DNA from: Pseudomonadota bacterium | GTDB taxonomy: Bacteria; Desulfobacterota; Desulfobulbia; Desulfobulbales; JAGXFP01 | Direction of reading: 5' to 3' | Assembly (NCBI GenBank): GCA_018823285.1 | Contig: JAHJIQ010000072.1 | Span: 1-64,000 of the forward strand | DNA: 64,000 bases | Shown here: one piece after another, positions 29,062-38,056 of the stretch | Layout of the letters: the number at the start of each line of letters is the position of its first letter | How positions within the stretch are numbered: position 1 is the stretch's first letter | Notes under the pieces: model-generated | What the model was told of the DNA's origin: nothing | The model's database searches: none | The model's input: only the letters and a program-made list of their open reading frames with translations | Position numbers and translations under genes: made by a program

Positions 29062-30612
29062 TCAATGTGTCTGTTTGTAGTAATGAGATCCTCTGATATT
29101 GTCATGATTGAACAGGGACTGCTGTTCCACCGGATCATGCAGGGTCTTTTTTTCCAGGCCGTTTTTAAGGATCGATTCGATACTTCTGTAGGAAGTCGTC
29201 CCCAGATGTAAAGCTCGCAGGCAGGCCATCTCCAGGCGCTCGGTGTCGTAACTTTTTTCAAGTCGCAGGATGCCCAGAATAGAACGGAATGCCTGTTGCG
29301 GATGAGGCCGTGAGGCGAGTATCTTTTCCACCAGTTCGGCGGTCTGCGGGCCGATTGAGTTCGCCCAGCGGATGAAACGCTCGGGCGACCATTTGGCATA
29401 ATGCCTGTGGGCCGGCGGCATATGTTCCTTGCTGGTGGTGTGGCGCCCCGGGAGATTATTTCTGACATGGCTGGCGACTCGCGTCCCCTGGTGAAAGAAC
29501 TCGACGATATTGGCCGAGATGCGAACATCGATTTGTTTTTTAACCAGCTGGTGCGGAACGCTGTAGTAGTGCCGATTGATCTCAACATGATAGTCGATGT
29601 GCACCCGGGCCTTTTTCCACTCTGCATACTGGTACGGTTGAGCAGGCAAAGGTTTAAGCGCTGCCTTGTCCAGTGATTCAAAAAGATTTTTGCGGCTGCC
29701 GGGTATTTTTTTGAATGGACGATCATTGAGTTCAACAAGCAACTTTCTGATCGCCTGATTGACTTCTGCCAGACTAAAGAATGTATGATTGCGCAGGCGG
29801 GCGAGAATCCAGCGTTCCACCACCAAAACGGCTGTTTCCACCTTGGCCTTGTCCCGTGGTTTTCTTACCCTTGCCGGCAGAACTATGACCTGATAGTGGC
29901 TTGCAAGATCCTGGTATGTTGGATTGAGATCCGGTTCATAGCGGCAGGCCTTGGAAACGCCGCTTTTAAGATTATCAGGCACCACAATTTCAGGAACACC
30001 GCCGAAAAACGCAAATGTGCGAACATGAGAGCCGATCCAATCCGGCAGACCTTGGGTCCAGGTTGCCTCGGCATACGTGTAGCTGCTGGCTCCAAGGACA
30101 GCTACGAAAACCTGAGCTGTCCTGATTTCGCCGGTATGACTGTCAATGATCGGTACAGTATGACCGGCATAGTCGACAAATATCTTTTCTCCGGCACGAT
30201 GCTCCTGGCGCATGACAAGATCCACCTTGCCGGTCCAGGCATGATATTTCCGGCAAAACCAACTGTACTGATATCCGTTTGGATTGCCTTCTCTGTACTC
30301 CTGCCAGAGCAGAAAGAGCGTAACGCCTTTTTTTCTCAATTCGCGATGTACAACCGCCCAATCCGGCACCAAACGGGCATCGCGCCGAACCTGCGGGGGC
30401 GGTGGAAACAGCAACCGCTCCACATTCTCGTCGCTGAGATCATCCGGCAATGGCCATGGTAGGCCGGACACCGAAAAACGACGCAGATAATCAGCAATCG
30501 TCGGTCGACTTGTCCCGCAACAGCTGGAAATTTTCCGGTTGCTTAAATTACAGTCAAATTTTAACCGTAGGACTTCTCTTACTTTTCGCATAGACAACCT
30601 CTCTGCCGGCAT
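29062..30612 (-). CDS. istA: IS21-family transposase IstA
   Basis: A 516-residue transposase. An N-terminal helix-turn-helix (SNRKISSCCGTSRPTIADYL) is followed by an RNase-H-like DDE core: VDYAGHTVPI (first Asp), VPDNLKSGV (second Asp), and the Glu in the RDKAKVE segment. The C-terminal region has the Mu-transposase-like HYYSVPHQLV segment. Length and organisation are normal for IS21, and the gene shows no interruption, so the element may be active. Confidence 0.95.
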   Translation of the reverse strand: MPAERLSMRKVREVLRLKFDCNLSNRKISSCCGTSRPTIADYLRRFSVSGLPWPLPDDLSDENVERLLFPPPPQVRRDARLVPDWAVVHRELRKKGVTLFLLWQEYREGNPNGYQYSWFCRKYHAWTGKVDLVMRQEHRAGEKIFVDYAGHTVPIIDSHTGEIRTAQVFVAVLGASSYTYAEATWTQGLPDWIGSHVRTFAFFGGVPEIVVPDNLKSGVSKACRYEPDLNPTYQDLASHYQVIVLPARVRKPRDKAKVETAVLVVERWILARLRNHTFFSLAEVNQAIRKLLVELNDRPFKKIPGSRKNLFESLDKAALKPLPAQPYQYAEWKKARVHIDYHVEINRHYYSVPHQLVKKQIDVRISANIVEFFHQGTRVASHVRNNLPGRHTTSKEHMPPAHRHYAKWSPERFIRWANSIGPQTAELVEKILASRPHPQQAFRSILGILRLEKSYDTERLEMACLRALHLGTTSYRSIESILKNGLEKKTLHDPVEQQSLFNHDNIRGSHYYKQTH

Positions 30613-30892
30613 CTGTGTCTCCTTTCTTCATATTGAAAAAAAGGCTCACAATACCAACGGCTGTCCTACGTCGCTAAATCCAAAATTCAGGTGGCAGCTT
30701 TGCCGGAGAATGGGTGGCAGGAATCAAATACAATGGGTGGCAGCTTTGCCGTACAATGGGTGGCAGGCTTCGTGTACATTAGGTGGCAGACTTGCCGGAG
30801 AATACTCATGCAGTTGGCATGCCCTTTGGACAGCGGCCTGTTTTTTTGCATGTCACATTGCCTCTTCACCCGATGAGTTCTTTTGTGGTTCA

Positions 30893-32275
30893 ATGATCAT
30901 TATGCGGATCAAATTTTTTCAGACCCTCTCTTTTCAGGTCATTCTCATTATCGCCCTGGGGCTGTCGGTAATGACCCTGGTGCAGTTCAATTATTCCGAA
31001 GAGATTATCGAGGGCAGTATCCTGCACGAAACAAAGAAACAGGCGCTGGCATATCTGCTGGGGATTGAGCGGGAGATCCAGGCCCTGCCGGACCCCTATG
31101 ATTCGCTCAGGGTCAGCGGAGTTCTCTATGGCGCCAAGACCCATGATATCAGCCAGCTTGGTTTTTCGATCATCAATATCTACTGCTACAACAGAGCCGG
31201 TGAAATATTCGCCTTCATGGATGAGCCTGATAAACTGACCAAGGACCTTTCGGCGGAATATGGCGAGGTTATCCGCAAGAATGCGCCTTACCTGGGGAGG
31301 GAGATAGAGAGCAATCACGTTGATGAAAACGGCAACATCATCCACTCGGTCGATGTAATCGTTCCGATCCATTACAAAAACGAGGTGCTTGGCGGGCTTG
31401 AAGTGGAGATCAACCTGAACAGAACCTTCGAGATGATCAGAGAGATTGACGATCTGTATGAGAAGCGGATTGTTTTCATGCTCTCTGTGGCACTGGTCGG
31501 CATGGTCCTCTTTATTTTTCTCATCGTAAACTGGCGAGTCCTTGCTCCGCTCAGGCAACTGGGAGAGGTGACAAAGAAGATCGCGGCAGGGGAGTTCAAA
31601 GCGAGGGTTGAATATGGTCCGAAAAACGAGATCGGGAGGCTTGGCCGGTCGATCAATGAGATGGCCCGGAGCATCGAAGCTCTGTTTCATGAACTGAATC
31701 AGGCCTATATTGCGATCCTGAACTCACTCTCCAAAGCCTTGGAGGCACGGGACGAATACACCGCGAACCATTCGGAAAACGTCGCCAGGTATGCGGTCAA
31801 GCTGGGAAGGCGGGTCGGTATATCCGGGGACGAGCTGAAATCTCTAGCCCAGGGCGCCATGATCCATGATCTGGGCAAGATCGGCATTCCGGACAGTATT
31901 TTGAACAAACCGGGAAAGTTGCGGGAGGAAGAGTATGCCAAGATACAGGAGCACCCCCTCCTGACTGCCGCAATTTTAAGGCCCCTTGAAAAGTTCAGAC
32001 ATTTTTCCGATATTGCCCGCTCTCACCATGAACGATGGGATGGTCTGGGGTATCCGGACGGATTGAGGGGAGACGAGATCCCTTATCTGGCAAGGATCGT
32101 GGCGATTGCCGATTCATGGGATGCGATCACCGGCGACCGGGTCTATCGCAAGGGCGCCGGTTTCAAGAAGGCTCTCTCGCTGTTTGAAAAAGAACGGGAC
32201 TCAGGACAATGGGACCCGGAACTGGTTGACGAGTTTGTCAGGATGATGCAGGAGGAAAAGGAAGGGGGCGCCTGA
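30893..32275 (+). CDS. Membrane HD-GYP phosphodiesterase with sensor and HAMP domains
   Basis: A 460-residue predicted c-di-GMP phosphodiesterase. TM1 is at about residues 8-27, a periplasmic sensor covers 28-195, TM2 196-217, then a HAMP domain (WRVLAPLRQLGEVTKKIAAG). The HD-GYP domain has HSENVARYA, MIHDLGKIGIPD (HD), HHERWDGLGYPDGL (HHExxDGxGYP) and ADSWDAITGDRVYR. The start is ATG at 30893 or 30902; the longer open frame from 30539 lies in the IS21 end and is not the gene. The IS21 insertion ends 84 bases upstream and may have changed its promoter. Confidence 0.92.
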   Translation: MIIMRIKFFQTLSFQVILIIALGLSVMTLVQFNYSEEIIEGSILHETKKQALAYLLGIEREIQALPDPYDSLRVSGVLYGAKTHDISQLGFSIINIYCYNRAGEIFAFMDEPDKLTKDLSAEYGEVIRKNAPYLGREIESNHVDENGNIIHSVDVIVPIHYKNEVLGGLEVEINLNRTFEMIREIDDLYEKRIVFMLSVALVGMVLFIFLIVNWRVLAPLRQLGEVTKKIAAGEFKARVEYGPKNEIGRLGRSINEMARSIEALFHELNQAYIAILNSLSKALEARDEYTANHSENVARYAVKLGRRVGISGDELKSLAQGAMIHDLGKIGIPDSILNKPGKLREEEYAKIQEHPLLTAAILRPLEKFRHFSDIARSHHERWDGLGYPDGLRGDEIPYLARIVAIADSWDAITGDRVYRKGAGFKKALSLFEKERDSGQWDPELVDEFVRMMQEEKEGGA

Positions 32276-32296
32276 TTCGAAGTGCAAATCAAGCAG

Positions 32297-32335
32297 CAAA
32301 AGGCCGGCTGCTGCCAATCAATTGCCGGCCTTTTG
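32297..32335. terminator. Bidirectional terminator
   Basis: CAAAAGGCCGGC pairs with GCCGGCCTTTTG across a 15-base loop, between the convergent HD-GYP and dienelactone-hydrolase genes. The A and T runs within the arms give T-runs on either strand. Confidence 0.8.
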
Positions 32336-32353
32336 TTGCGCCCTTGAAAAATT

Positions 32354-33097
32354 CTATCTGCCGGTCACCTCTTTCAGGAACTGACCGAATCTCTGCCATG
32401 ATTTCCGGTCGGCGTCTTCGCGGTAGCGGTCCGAGTCGAATACGGTAAAGGCATGGGGCGCGCCGCCGTAGGTGATCATTTCATGGGGGACCTGATGGTT
32501 TTCCAGTTCCTTGGCGAGGCCTGCGAAATGGTCCATGGTGATGCTCTGGTCGGCGGTGCCGTGCATGATCAGGAGTTTCCCTTTCGTTGCCGAATGGTCC
32601 TGGCCCTCCGGGGTGGCAAGTCCGCCGTGGAAGGTGACAAAACCCTTCAGGTCGGCGCCGGACCTGGCGAATTCAAGGACCGCCGCCCCGCCGAAGCAAT
32701 ACCCCATCGCCACCGCGTTATCGATATCGGCGCCGAGTGCCCCGGCCGTGGTCATCGCCCCGTTTAAAAGGGCGCGCATCTTTACCCGGTCTTTGTAAAG
32801 CTCGCCGGTATGCTGCTTTCTGTCCTTGTTTTCCGTGGGGCGGATCCCTTTACCGAAAAGATCGGCGGCAAAAACCGCATAGCCGAGTCCGGCAAGCATC
32901 TCGGCGCGCTTCACCTCGTAGCCGGTCAACCCGTCCCAGTCGTGGACCAGGAGAACAAGCGGCGCGGTGGGAGACGGTGAGACAAAGTAGCCCTCGAAAG
33001 ACTCCCCGTTCACCTGGTAATCGACGGATCGCCCTGCGCCATAGACGGCAGTTGCGCCGAGCAGGATCAGAAAAACAGCCGGTATGATTTTTTTCAT
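32354..33097 (-). CDS. Exported dienelactone hydrolase family protein
   Basis: A 247-residue alpha/beta hydrolase with a signal peptide (MKKIIPAVFLILLGATAVYG). The DLH triad is visible: Cys in AVAMGYCFGGAAV, Asp in the HGTADQSI segment and His in YGGAPHAFTVF. The substrate is not known; many exported relatives are general esterases, not enzymes of chloroaromatic degradation. No pathway neighbours are present. A ribosome site (GGAGGGT) precedes the ATG. Confidence 0.9.
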   Translation of the reverse strand: MKKIIPAVFLILLGATAVYGAGRSVDYQVNGESFEGYFVSPSPTAPLVLLVHDWDGLTGYEVKRAEMLAGLGYAVFAADLFGKGIRPTENKDRKQHTGELYKDRVKMRALLNGAMTTAGALGADIDNAVAMGYCFGGAAVLEFARSGADLKGFVTFHGGLATPEGQDHSATKGKLLIMHGTADQSITMDHFAGLAKELENHQVPHEMITYGGAPHAFTVFDSDRYREDADRKSWQRFGQFLKEVTGR

Positions 33098-33375
33098 AGC
33101 ACCCTCCTTGGAGTATTTATCATAAGAGATGTCACATCATTTTTGGAAACGATTTGTCCTGTTGCCACAATATTCATTGGGGTGAGTTCCGGCAAATGAG
33201 TCCGAAAAGATTGCCGGGGTTTTTTCCCTCTGATCTGCTCTTTGCCTCTTCAGGAAAAGAAACCTCCAGGATCCTTCATTTGTCCTGGAATATGATTCCA
33301 TTGAGTTGTGAAATAAGTTAAAAGAGGATTGCATGATCTGACTCGGAATGACCCTTTAATGAAACCGGCAATTTT

Positions 33376-33882
33376 ATGATTACGGAAAATCTGGTGTCAA
33401 ACAGCGCGGTTCTCGATCCCACCGGGATTGTTTTCTGGACCAGGATCGGCGCTACGGTGCTCTGCGGCGGTATTGTCGGGCTTGAGCGGCAGCTCAGAGG
33501 TAAACCTGCGGGGATCAGGACGAGCATCCTGATCTGTCTCGGTACCCATATCTTCGTGAGCCTGGCCGCTTCCCTGAATGAATACACCCTTGATCCTTCC
33601 CGGGTCCTCGGCCAGGTGGTCACCGGAATCGGCTTCATCGGCGCCGGGGTGATCATGTCGAAGGAGGGGCTGGTCAAGGGAGTGACCTCTGCCGCGATCA
33701 TCTGGGTCCTCGCCGGCATCGGCGCGGCCATCGGTCTGGGCAATCTGCCCATGGCCCTCTCCATTACCTTGGTGGCCGTCGGAGTTCTGTGGGGGGTTGA
33801 GTTTCTGGAATCCACCTTCAAGAAACTCCGCCGCGGAGTGCACCATAAATATCACAAGGGTGAAGGGTTCACAGAGGACTAG
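33376..33882 (+). CDS. MgtC/SapB family membrane protein
   Basis: A 168-residue inner-membrane protein with about four or five helices. The MgtC signature is clear: CGGIVGLERQLRGKPAGIRT near residues 31-50, then LICLGTHIFVSL, and GIGFIGAGVIM with the conserved acidic and glycine residues. The short form lacks the C-terminal ACT-like domain of Salmonella MgtC, so it belongs with the SapB-like short members. Probably linked to Mg2+ homeostasis or P-type ATPase control; the family function remains debated. Its stop codon lies in the left arm of a MITE-like repeat. Confidence 0.9.
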   Translation: MITENLVSNSAVLDPTGIVFWTRIGATVLCGGIVGLERQLRGKPAGIRTSILICLGTHIFVSLAASLNEYTLDPSRVLGQVVTGIGFIGAGVIMSKEGLVKGVTSAAIIWVLAGIGAAIGLGNLPMALSITLVAVGVLWGVEFLESTFKKLRRGVHHKYHKGEGFTED

Positions 33883-34044
33883 TGTCGCGTCAAGGATGAA
33901 ATGTCATAATATTTCTCCGGCATTTTTTGTGCCGGCAAGGCACGTGTTGGGTTGCATAGCAGCGCTATGTAACCCAACAGGTAACGCAGGAGGCGCGAAA
34001 AACGACGAGGAAGATGTGACGGTTCAGAGTTGACGTGACACTAG
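33879..34044. repeat. MITE-like element with terminal inverted repeats
   Basis: About 166 bases bounded by CTAGTGTCGCGTCAA (33879-33893) and its inverted partner TTGACGTGACACTAG (34030-34044), with two mismatches. The centre holds a hairpin, GTTGGGTTGCATAG paired with CTATGTAACCCAAC, and a CCGGC...GCCGG hairpin. No protein is encoded. It supplies the stop codon of the MgtC gene, so the element may have trimmed or replaced the gene's end. Confidence 0.7.
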
Positions 34045-34109
34045 TGTCTGACTCCGGAGATTCCCTTTTCGCAACTGTGTTGCCCCAGGTGTCTTGTGCC
34101 GAGTGGTTC

Positions 34110-35309
34110 TCAGCCGGCAACCTTTGCGATCGCTTCCTGCAGGATGTTAAGCCCTTCGGCCATTTCGTCGTTGGTGATGTTTAAAGCCGGGAAGATCCTG
34201 ATTCCGTTGCCCTGGGTCTGTCGGACAAAAAGGCGTTTTGCCAGACAGTCGTCACTGATCCTGGCCGCAGTTTTGTCATCTTTGAACTGGATCAGCAGCA
34301 GGAGCCCTTTGCCCCGGACGTCGGTGATCAGTTTCGGATACTGGCGGTGCCACCCCTTCATGGTTTCGCTGGCGAAGTGTCCGACTTTTTCAACATTTTC
34401 AGAGATGTTGTTGTCCACCAGATATTTTATCACGGCGTGGGCGACCGCGCAGCCAAGCGGGTTGCCGCAGTAGGTGCCGCCATGATCGCCGATCTCGATT
34501 TTTGCCGCCACCTCTTCGCTCATCGCAAAACCCCCGAACGGGAAGCCCCCGGCAATGCCTTTGGCCATGGTCAGGAAATCAGGTTCCAGTCCGACTGAGC
34601 CGCTGACGAACATCGGCCCGGTGCGGCAGAATCCGGTCTGAATCTCATCGATGATCATCAGCGATCCATTTTTCCGGCAGAGGGCCAACGCCTCATTCAG
34701 GTATTCGCCGGAGGGGACGATCACCCCGCCTTCACCCTGGATCGGTTCCAGGATAAAGGCGGCGACACTGTCGTTGAGCGCTCTCTCAAGATCAGCAAGG
34801 TCGCCGAATTTTACAAAGAGATTGTTCGGCATCAGCGGATTGAATTTTTCCCGGTGCCTGGCCTGGCCGGTGGCCGAGGCGGTGCTGATGGTCCGGCCGT
34901 GGAAGCTCTGGTGGGTGGAGATGATATCGATCCGGCCGGTCACCTTGCGGGCGAGCTTGATCGCGGCATCGTTCGCTTCCGCGCCGCTGCTCGCGAAAAA
35001 GATTCTGGTGAGGTTTTTCGGAAGAATTTCCCGCATCAGGTCGACCAATGCTGCCCGGACCGGCGAGTAGGTGAGGCCGGAGTTCGGGCACTGGAGAATC
35101 TTTTTGCCTTGCTCGGCCAGCGCCGCGCTGATCACCGGATGGGCGTGACCGATGCTCGTGACCCCCCAGCCGGCGGTGAAGTCAAGATACCGGTTGCCCT
35201 CCTCGTCCCAGGCATACACCCCTTCACCCCGCTCGATGGAGATCTTCTGCTTGACGAAGAAAGGAACCATCGACCGGTCTTCGGCACTGAAAGTGTTTAC
35301 GCTGGTCAT
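34110..35309 (-). CDS. argD: Acetylornithine aminotransferase (class III)
   Basis: A 399-residue PLP enzyme that probably converts N-acetylglutamate semialdehyde and glutamate to acetylornithine in arginine synthesis. Motifs: LDFTAGWGVTSIGHAHP, FASSGAEANDAAIKLAR, STHQSFHGRTISTASATGQ, EPIQGEGGV, MIIDEIQTGFCRTG, and the PLP-lysine segment LTMAKGIAGGFPFGGF. The family includes succinylornithine, GABA and ornithine aminotransferases. The size and the GxxCGNPLGCA segment favour ArgD. No other arg gene is nearby. Confidence 0.92.
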   Translation of the reverse strand: MTSVNTFSAEDRSMVPFFVKQKISIERGEGVYAWDEEGNRYLDFTAGWGVTSIGHAHPVISAALAEQGKKILQCPNSGLTYSPVRAALVDLMREILPKNLTRIFFASSGAEANDAAIKLARKVTGRIDIISTHQSFHGRTISTASATGQARHREKFNPLMPNNLFVKFGDLADLERALNDSVAAFILEPIQGEGGVIVPSGEYLNEALALCRKNGSLMIIDEIQTGFCRTGPMFVSGSVGLEPDFLTMAKGIAGGFPFGGFAMSEEVAAKIEIGDHGGTYCGNPLGCAVAHAVIKYLVDNNISENVEKVGHFASETMKGWHRQYPKLITDVRGKGLLLLIQFKDDKTAARISDDCLAKRLFVRQTQGNGIRIFPALNITNDEMAEGLNILQEAIAKVAG

Positions 35310-35464
35310 TAATGTGCTCTCAATAGGATTTTTTTTGACATTATCGATTCACGAGAAGTCAGCCAGTTTTCTAAAAAGAGGGGAAGCTGGAATCCGGAAG
35401 TCAGAATAAAATCTTTTCCCCGACAAGTATAGGACTTAAATCCTCCTACTCCCGGCTCCCGGCT

Positions 35465-35515
35465 CATGTCTCCTGGCTTCTGGCTTCTGACTTCTGGCTT
35501 CTTCCTCCCGGCTTC
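35465..35515. repeat. Pyrimidine-rich repeat tract
   Basis: Tandem variants of CTTCTGGCTTCTGACTTCTGG run up to the stop codon of pdxJ. The same word family occurs at 34-65 and, on the opposite strand, at 56900-56945 and 59556-59650. No gene. Confidence 0.6.
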
Positions 35516-36226
35516 TCAGATCAACGCCAGCATTTCCCGGACCGCCTGGTCGAGGCCGACAAAGATGGCCCGGGCCATGATCGCGTGTCCGATGCTCAAC
35601 TCCTCGATGGTTCCGAGGGCGGCGATTCTGGTGGTATTCAGGTAATTCAGGCCGTGCCCGGCGTTGACCCGGAGCCCGCTCTCATAAGCCTCTTCGGCGG
35701 CGGCGGCGATCAGTTCGAACTCGTGGTGCTCCTCGCTCTCGCTTTCGGCATCGCTGTAGCGGCCGGTATGGATCTCGACGAAGGTTGCGCCGACCTCTCT
35801 GGAGGCTGCGATCTGGCGGGAATCCGGGTCAATAAACATCGAAACCGGGATTCCCTGGTCGCTCATCCGTTTCACGACTTTGGCGAGCTTTTTTTTCTGT
35901 CCGGCGACGTCGAGCCCGCCTTCGGTGGTCAGTTCCGCCCGTTTTTCCGGGACCAGGGTGATCATGTCCGGTTTCAGATCGAGGGCGATTTTGATGATTT
36001 CCTCGGTGGCGCCCATTTCCAGGTTCAGTTTGGTCCGGACCGTTTCGCGCAGAATCCGGACATCGCGGTCCTGGATATGGCGGCGGTCTTCACGCAGATG
36101 GACAACGATGCCCCTTGCGCCGGCAAGTTCGCAGATTGCCGCAGCAGTCACCGGATCGGGTTCGTGAATGCCCCTGGCCTGCCGGATGGTGGCCACATGG
36201 TCAACATTGATTGCCAGACTGATCAT
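35516..36226 (-). CDS. pdxJ: Pyridoxine 5'-phosphate synthase (PdxJ), internal start
   Basis: The C-terminal 236 codons of the joined reading frame. The product condenses 1-deoxyxylulose 5-phosphate with aminoacetone phosphate in vitamin B6 synthesis. Motifs: [17 protein letters not shown] at the N-terminus, [33 protein letters not shown], and [11 protein letters not shown]. An independent start at ATG 36226 is plausible: AGGAG is seven bases upstream and the predicted protein begins exactly where PdxJ proteins normally do. So PdxJ may be made both alone and fused to YbeY, or only alone if the homopolymer upstream is read differently. Confidence 0.85.
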   Translation of the reverse strand: MISLAINVDHVATIRQARGIHEPDPVTAAAICELAGARGIVVHLREDRRHIQDRDVRILRETVRTKLNLEMGATEEIIKIALDLKPDMITLVPEKRAELTTEGGLDVAGQKKKLAKVVKRMSDQGIPVSMFIDPDSRQIAASREVGATFVEIHTGRYSDAESESEEHHEFELIAAAAEEAYESGLRVNAGHGLNYLNTTRIAALGTIEELSIGHAIMARAIFVGLDQAVREMLALI

Positions 36227-36679
36227 GCTCATTCTCCTCATTTTTTTGTGCAGTTCATCAAGTAATTCCCGCTCTTTCGCCTCCATCAGGCGGGCTTCCT
36301 TTTCCGATCTTTCATGGTCCAGACCGAGAAGGTGGACCAGCCCGTGGACCATGAGCCGGGTGATCCGCTGGTGGCAGGAGACCTTTCGCTCGGCGGCTTC
36401 CCGGGCAGCGGTGTCGATGGAGATCACGATATCGCCGATCATTTCCGGGCCAGGCCCGGGGGGGGCGTCCAGCATCGGAAAGGAAAGGACGTTGGTCGGT
36501 TTGTTTTTTGCCCGGTAGTCGCGGTTCAGGAGGGTCATCTGTTCGTCGTCCACCAGCAGAAGGCTCAACTCGTGATCCTCCAGTCGGCAGATTTTCAGTA
36601 GCGCCTCAGCCGTGCGGAGTATCTCCCCGCTGCTGACCCGGACCGGGCCCCGGTATTCTGATCGTAAGAGGACTGGCAT
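35516..36679 (-). CDS. ybeY: YbeY-PdxJ continuous reading frame (rRNA endonuclease fused to PdxJ)
   Basis: A single 387-codon frame. Residues 1-150 are YbeY, the zinc-dependent endoribonuclease for 16S rRNA maturation and ribosome quality control, with [14 protein letters not shown] carrying the three zinc histidines and NVLSFPM before it. Residues 152-387 are PdxJ. The join is at a run of seven A residues (36241-36247 on the minus strand), just before ATGAGGAG. With six A residues YbeY would end at an in-frame TGA there. True fusion, a one-base assembly error or transcriptional slippage all fit. The start overlaps the stop of phoH by one base, the usual ybeZ-ybeY order. Confidence 0.75.
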   Translation of the reverse strand: MPVLLRSEYRGPVRVSSGEILRTAEALLKICRLEDHELSLLLVDDEQMTLLNRDYRAKNKPTNVLSFPMLDAPPGPGPEMIGDIVISIDTAAREAAERKVSCHQRITRLMVHGLVHLLGLDHERSEKEARLMEAKERELLDELHKKMRRMSMISLAINVDHVATIRQARGIHEPDPVTAAAICELAGARGIVVHLREDRRHIQDRDVRILRETVRTKLNLEMGATEEIIKIALDLKPDMITLVPEKRAELTTEGGLDVAGQKKKLAKVVKRMSDQGIPVSMFIDPDSRQIAASREVGATFVEIHTGRYSDAESESEEHHEFELIAAAAEEAYESGLRVNAGHGLNYLNTTRIAALGTIEELSIGHAIMARAIFVGLDQAVREMLALI

Positions 36680-37662
36680 TATTTTTTCCTGGCTCCTCCG
36701 GAAGTGTTTTTACCGTAGGCGATAATGATTTCCTGGACCAGCGGGTGTCTCACGACATCGATTTCAGTGAACCTTGAAAAAGATATCCCTTTGATATTGT
36801 TGAGTATTTTTGCAGCATGGATCAGGCCCGAATTTTTGCTGTCGGGCAGGTCGATCTGGGTGATATCACCGGTGATGACCGCCCGTGAGTTGAAGCCGAG
36901 GCGGGTCAGAAACATCTTCATCTGTTCACGGGTGGTATTCTGGGCCTCGTCGAGAATCACAAAGGCGTTGTTCAGGGTCCGGCCCCGCATGAAGGCGAGC
37001 GGGGCGATTTCGATAACCTCCTGCTCGATCAGGGCGGTGGTTTTCTCCCGGCCCAGCATGGCGTAGAGGGCGTCATGGAGCGGACGGAGGTAGGGGTTCA
37101 CCTTCTGGGCCATGTCGCCGGGCAGAAACCCCAGTTTTTCACCCGCTTCCACCGCGGGTCTCGCCAGGATAATCGACTTGACCTGATTGCCGGTGTATGC
37201 GGCGACGGCCATCGCGACGGCGAGGAAGGTTTTGCCGGTTCCCGCCGGGCCGATGCCGAAGACAATGTCGTTCTGCCGGATCTCTTCGATATATTTCTTC
37301 TGGTTGATGCTTTTGGGCGAGATCATTCCCTGGTTGGCGGAAAGAAAGACCTGGTCCTGAAAGATGGTTTTGAGCACGGCGCCCGGGGTCCGGTTGAGGA
37401 TGCGCAGGGCATAGGCGATATCCTGCTGATAGACGGGGAAGCCGCCGACGATCATCTCGTAGAGCTGGTTGAGCGCTGATCTCGCGATATCGATGTCATG
37501 TTTTCGCCCGCTGATCACCGCCTCGGTACCCCGGACCTTGATGGTGACATCCATGGCGCTTTCGATCAATTCCAGGTTCTTGTTGAGGTTGCCGTAGAGA
37601 ATGCGGGCGGCATCGTTGTCGTTGAATTGAAGGGTATGAGAGGATGACAAGCGGGTCTCCAT
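36679..37662 (-). CDS. ybeZ: PhoH-like ATPase (YbeZ)
   Basis: A 327-residue P-loop protein of the PhoH family. An N-terminal KH-like RNA-binding region (residues about 15-75) precedes the NTPase: Walker [17 protein letters not shown] near residues 135-150, the [17 protein letters not shown] segment, Walker [13 protein letters not shown] and [11 protein letters not shown]. It partners with YbeY in RNA metabolism in other bacteria; here ybeY follows directly with a one-base overlap. The order phoH-ybeY with corC-lnt nearby resembles the conserved ybeZ-ybeY-ybeX-lnt group, although other genes separate the two halves here. Confidence 0.94.
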   Translation of the reverse strand: METRLSSSHTLQFNDNDAARILYGNLNKNLELIESAMDVTIKVRGTEAVISGRKHDIDIARSALNQLYEMIVGGFPVYQQDIAYALRILNRTPGAVLKTIFQDQVFLSANQGMISPKSINQKKYIEEIRQNDIVFGIGPAGTGKTFLAVAMAVAAYTGNQVKSIILARPAVEAGEKLGFLPGDMAQKVNPYLRPLHDALYAMLGREKTTALIEQEVIEIAPLAFMRGRTLNNAFVILDEAQNTTREQMKMFLTRLGFNSRAVITGDITQIDLPDSKNSGLIHAAKILNNIKGISFSRFTEIDVVRHPLVQEIIIAYGKNTSGGARKK

Positions 37663-37739
37663 TTCAGATTATGTTCATCTCTTCAGGTCAAAAAAGAAAG
37701 CTGTTTACCATCGAATTTCAGCCAATGACTCTTCGACAG

Positions 37740-37860
37740 TTCGACAGGCTCACTGTCAGAGTGAGCGGAATTACTATTTTCACCCTTCGGGTGTAATTTT
37801 CCTAAAAGCAGACAAGCTGCTCAACTTAAGCTTGATACAGCTCATCCTGAGCCTGTCGAA
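37740..37860. repeat. REP-like inverted repeat
   Basis: TTCGACAGGCTCA (37740-37752) is matched by TGAGCCTGTCGAA (37848-37860). Inside are a smaller GACAGTTCGACAG-type repeat and a hairpin CACCCTTCGGGTG. It lies in the 390-base gap between phoH and the selenoprotein gene, which has no gene. This motif family is common as a dispersed intergenic repeat. Confidence 0.65.
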
Positions 37861-37965
37861 GGATGGTTCAACTTATGTTCTACTCCACACCGATATTTGA
37901 ATAAACCAACAATATCAAAACTTATATTGTTGGCCGAAAACCGGCTGAAACTCGGTGGCAATCAG

Positions 37966-38001
37966 AAAAAAAATGCCGGGCGCAACGAACACGTCCGGCA
38001 T
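37966..38001 (-). terminator. Intrinsic terminator of the thioredoxin-fold gene
   Basis: On the minus strand ATGCCGG pairs with CCGGCAT across a 15-base loop and is followed by a run of about eight T residues. It lies 56 bases past the stop at 38057. Confidence 0.8.
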
Positions 38002-38056
38002 TTCCATAAGATCAATATCTGTTTCCAGACAGGCAGGCTTTATTCATGCAGTAAGG

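Larger units (their letters stand above)
28166..30808 (-). mobile_element. Intact IS21-family insertion sequence
   Basis: A 2643-base element with istA and istB on the minus strand. Ends are TG...CA: the left end TGTGTATTCCCCGGAAGTC and the reverse complement of the right end TGAGTATTCTCCGGCAAGTC agree over about 26 bases. It is flanked by a perfect 7-base direct repeat TGCAGTT at 28159-28165 and 30809-30815, the target-site duplication. Inside each end are several spaced copies of GGTGGCAG (or CTGCCACC), the multiple transposase-binding sites typical of this family. The perfect duplication and open genes imply recent insertion. Confidence 0.93.

Noticed and set aside
28293-29738. 481-codon frame that runs upstream of istB
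   Set aside because: The upstream part lies antiphase within istA and has no similarity; the IstB start at 29048 matches the family.
30690-30810. GGTGGCAG repeats at the IS21 right end as a possible CRISPR array
   Set aside because: Repeats are too short and spacers irregular, they match inverted copies at the left end, and they are the usual IS21 binding sites.
30539-30892. N-terminal extension of the HD-GYP frame into the IS21 end
   Set aside because: The extension crosses the IS21 terminal repeats and target duplication, so it is transposon DNA, not part of the gene.
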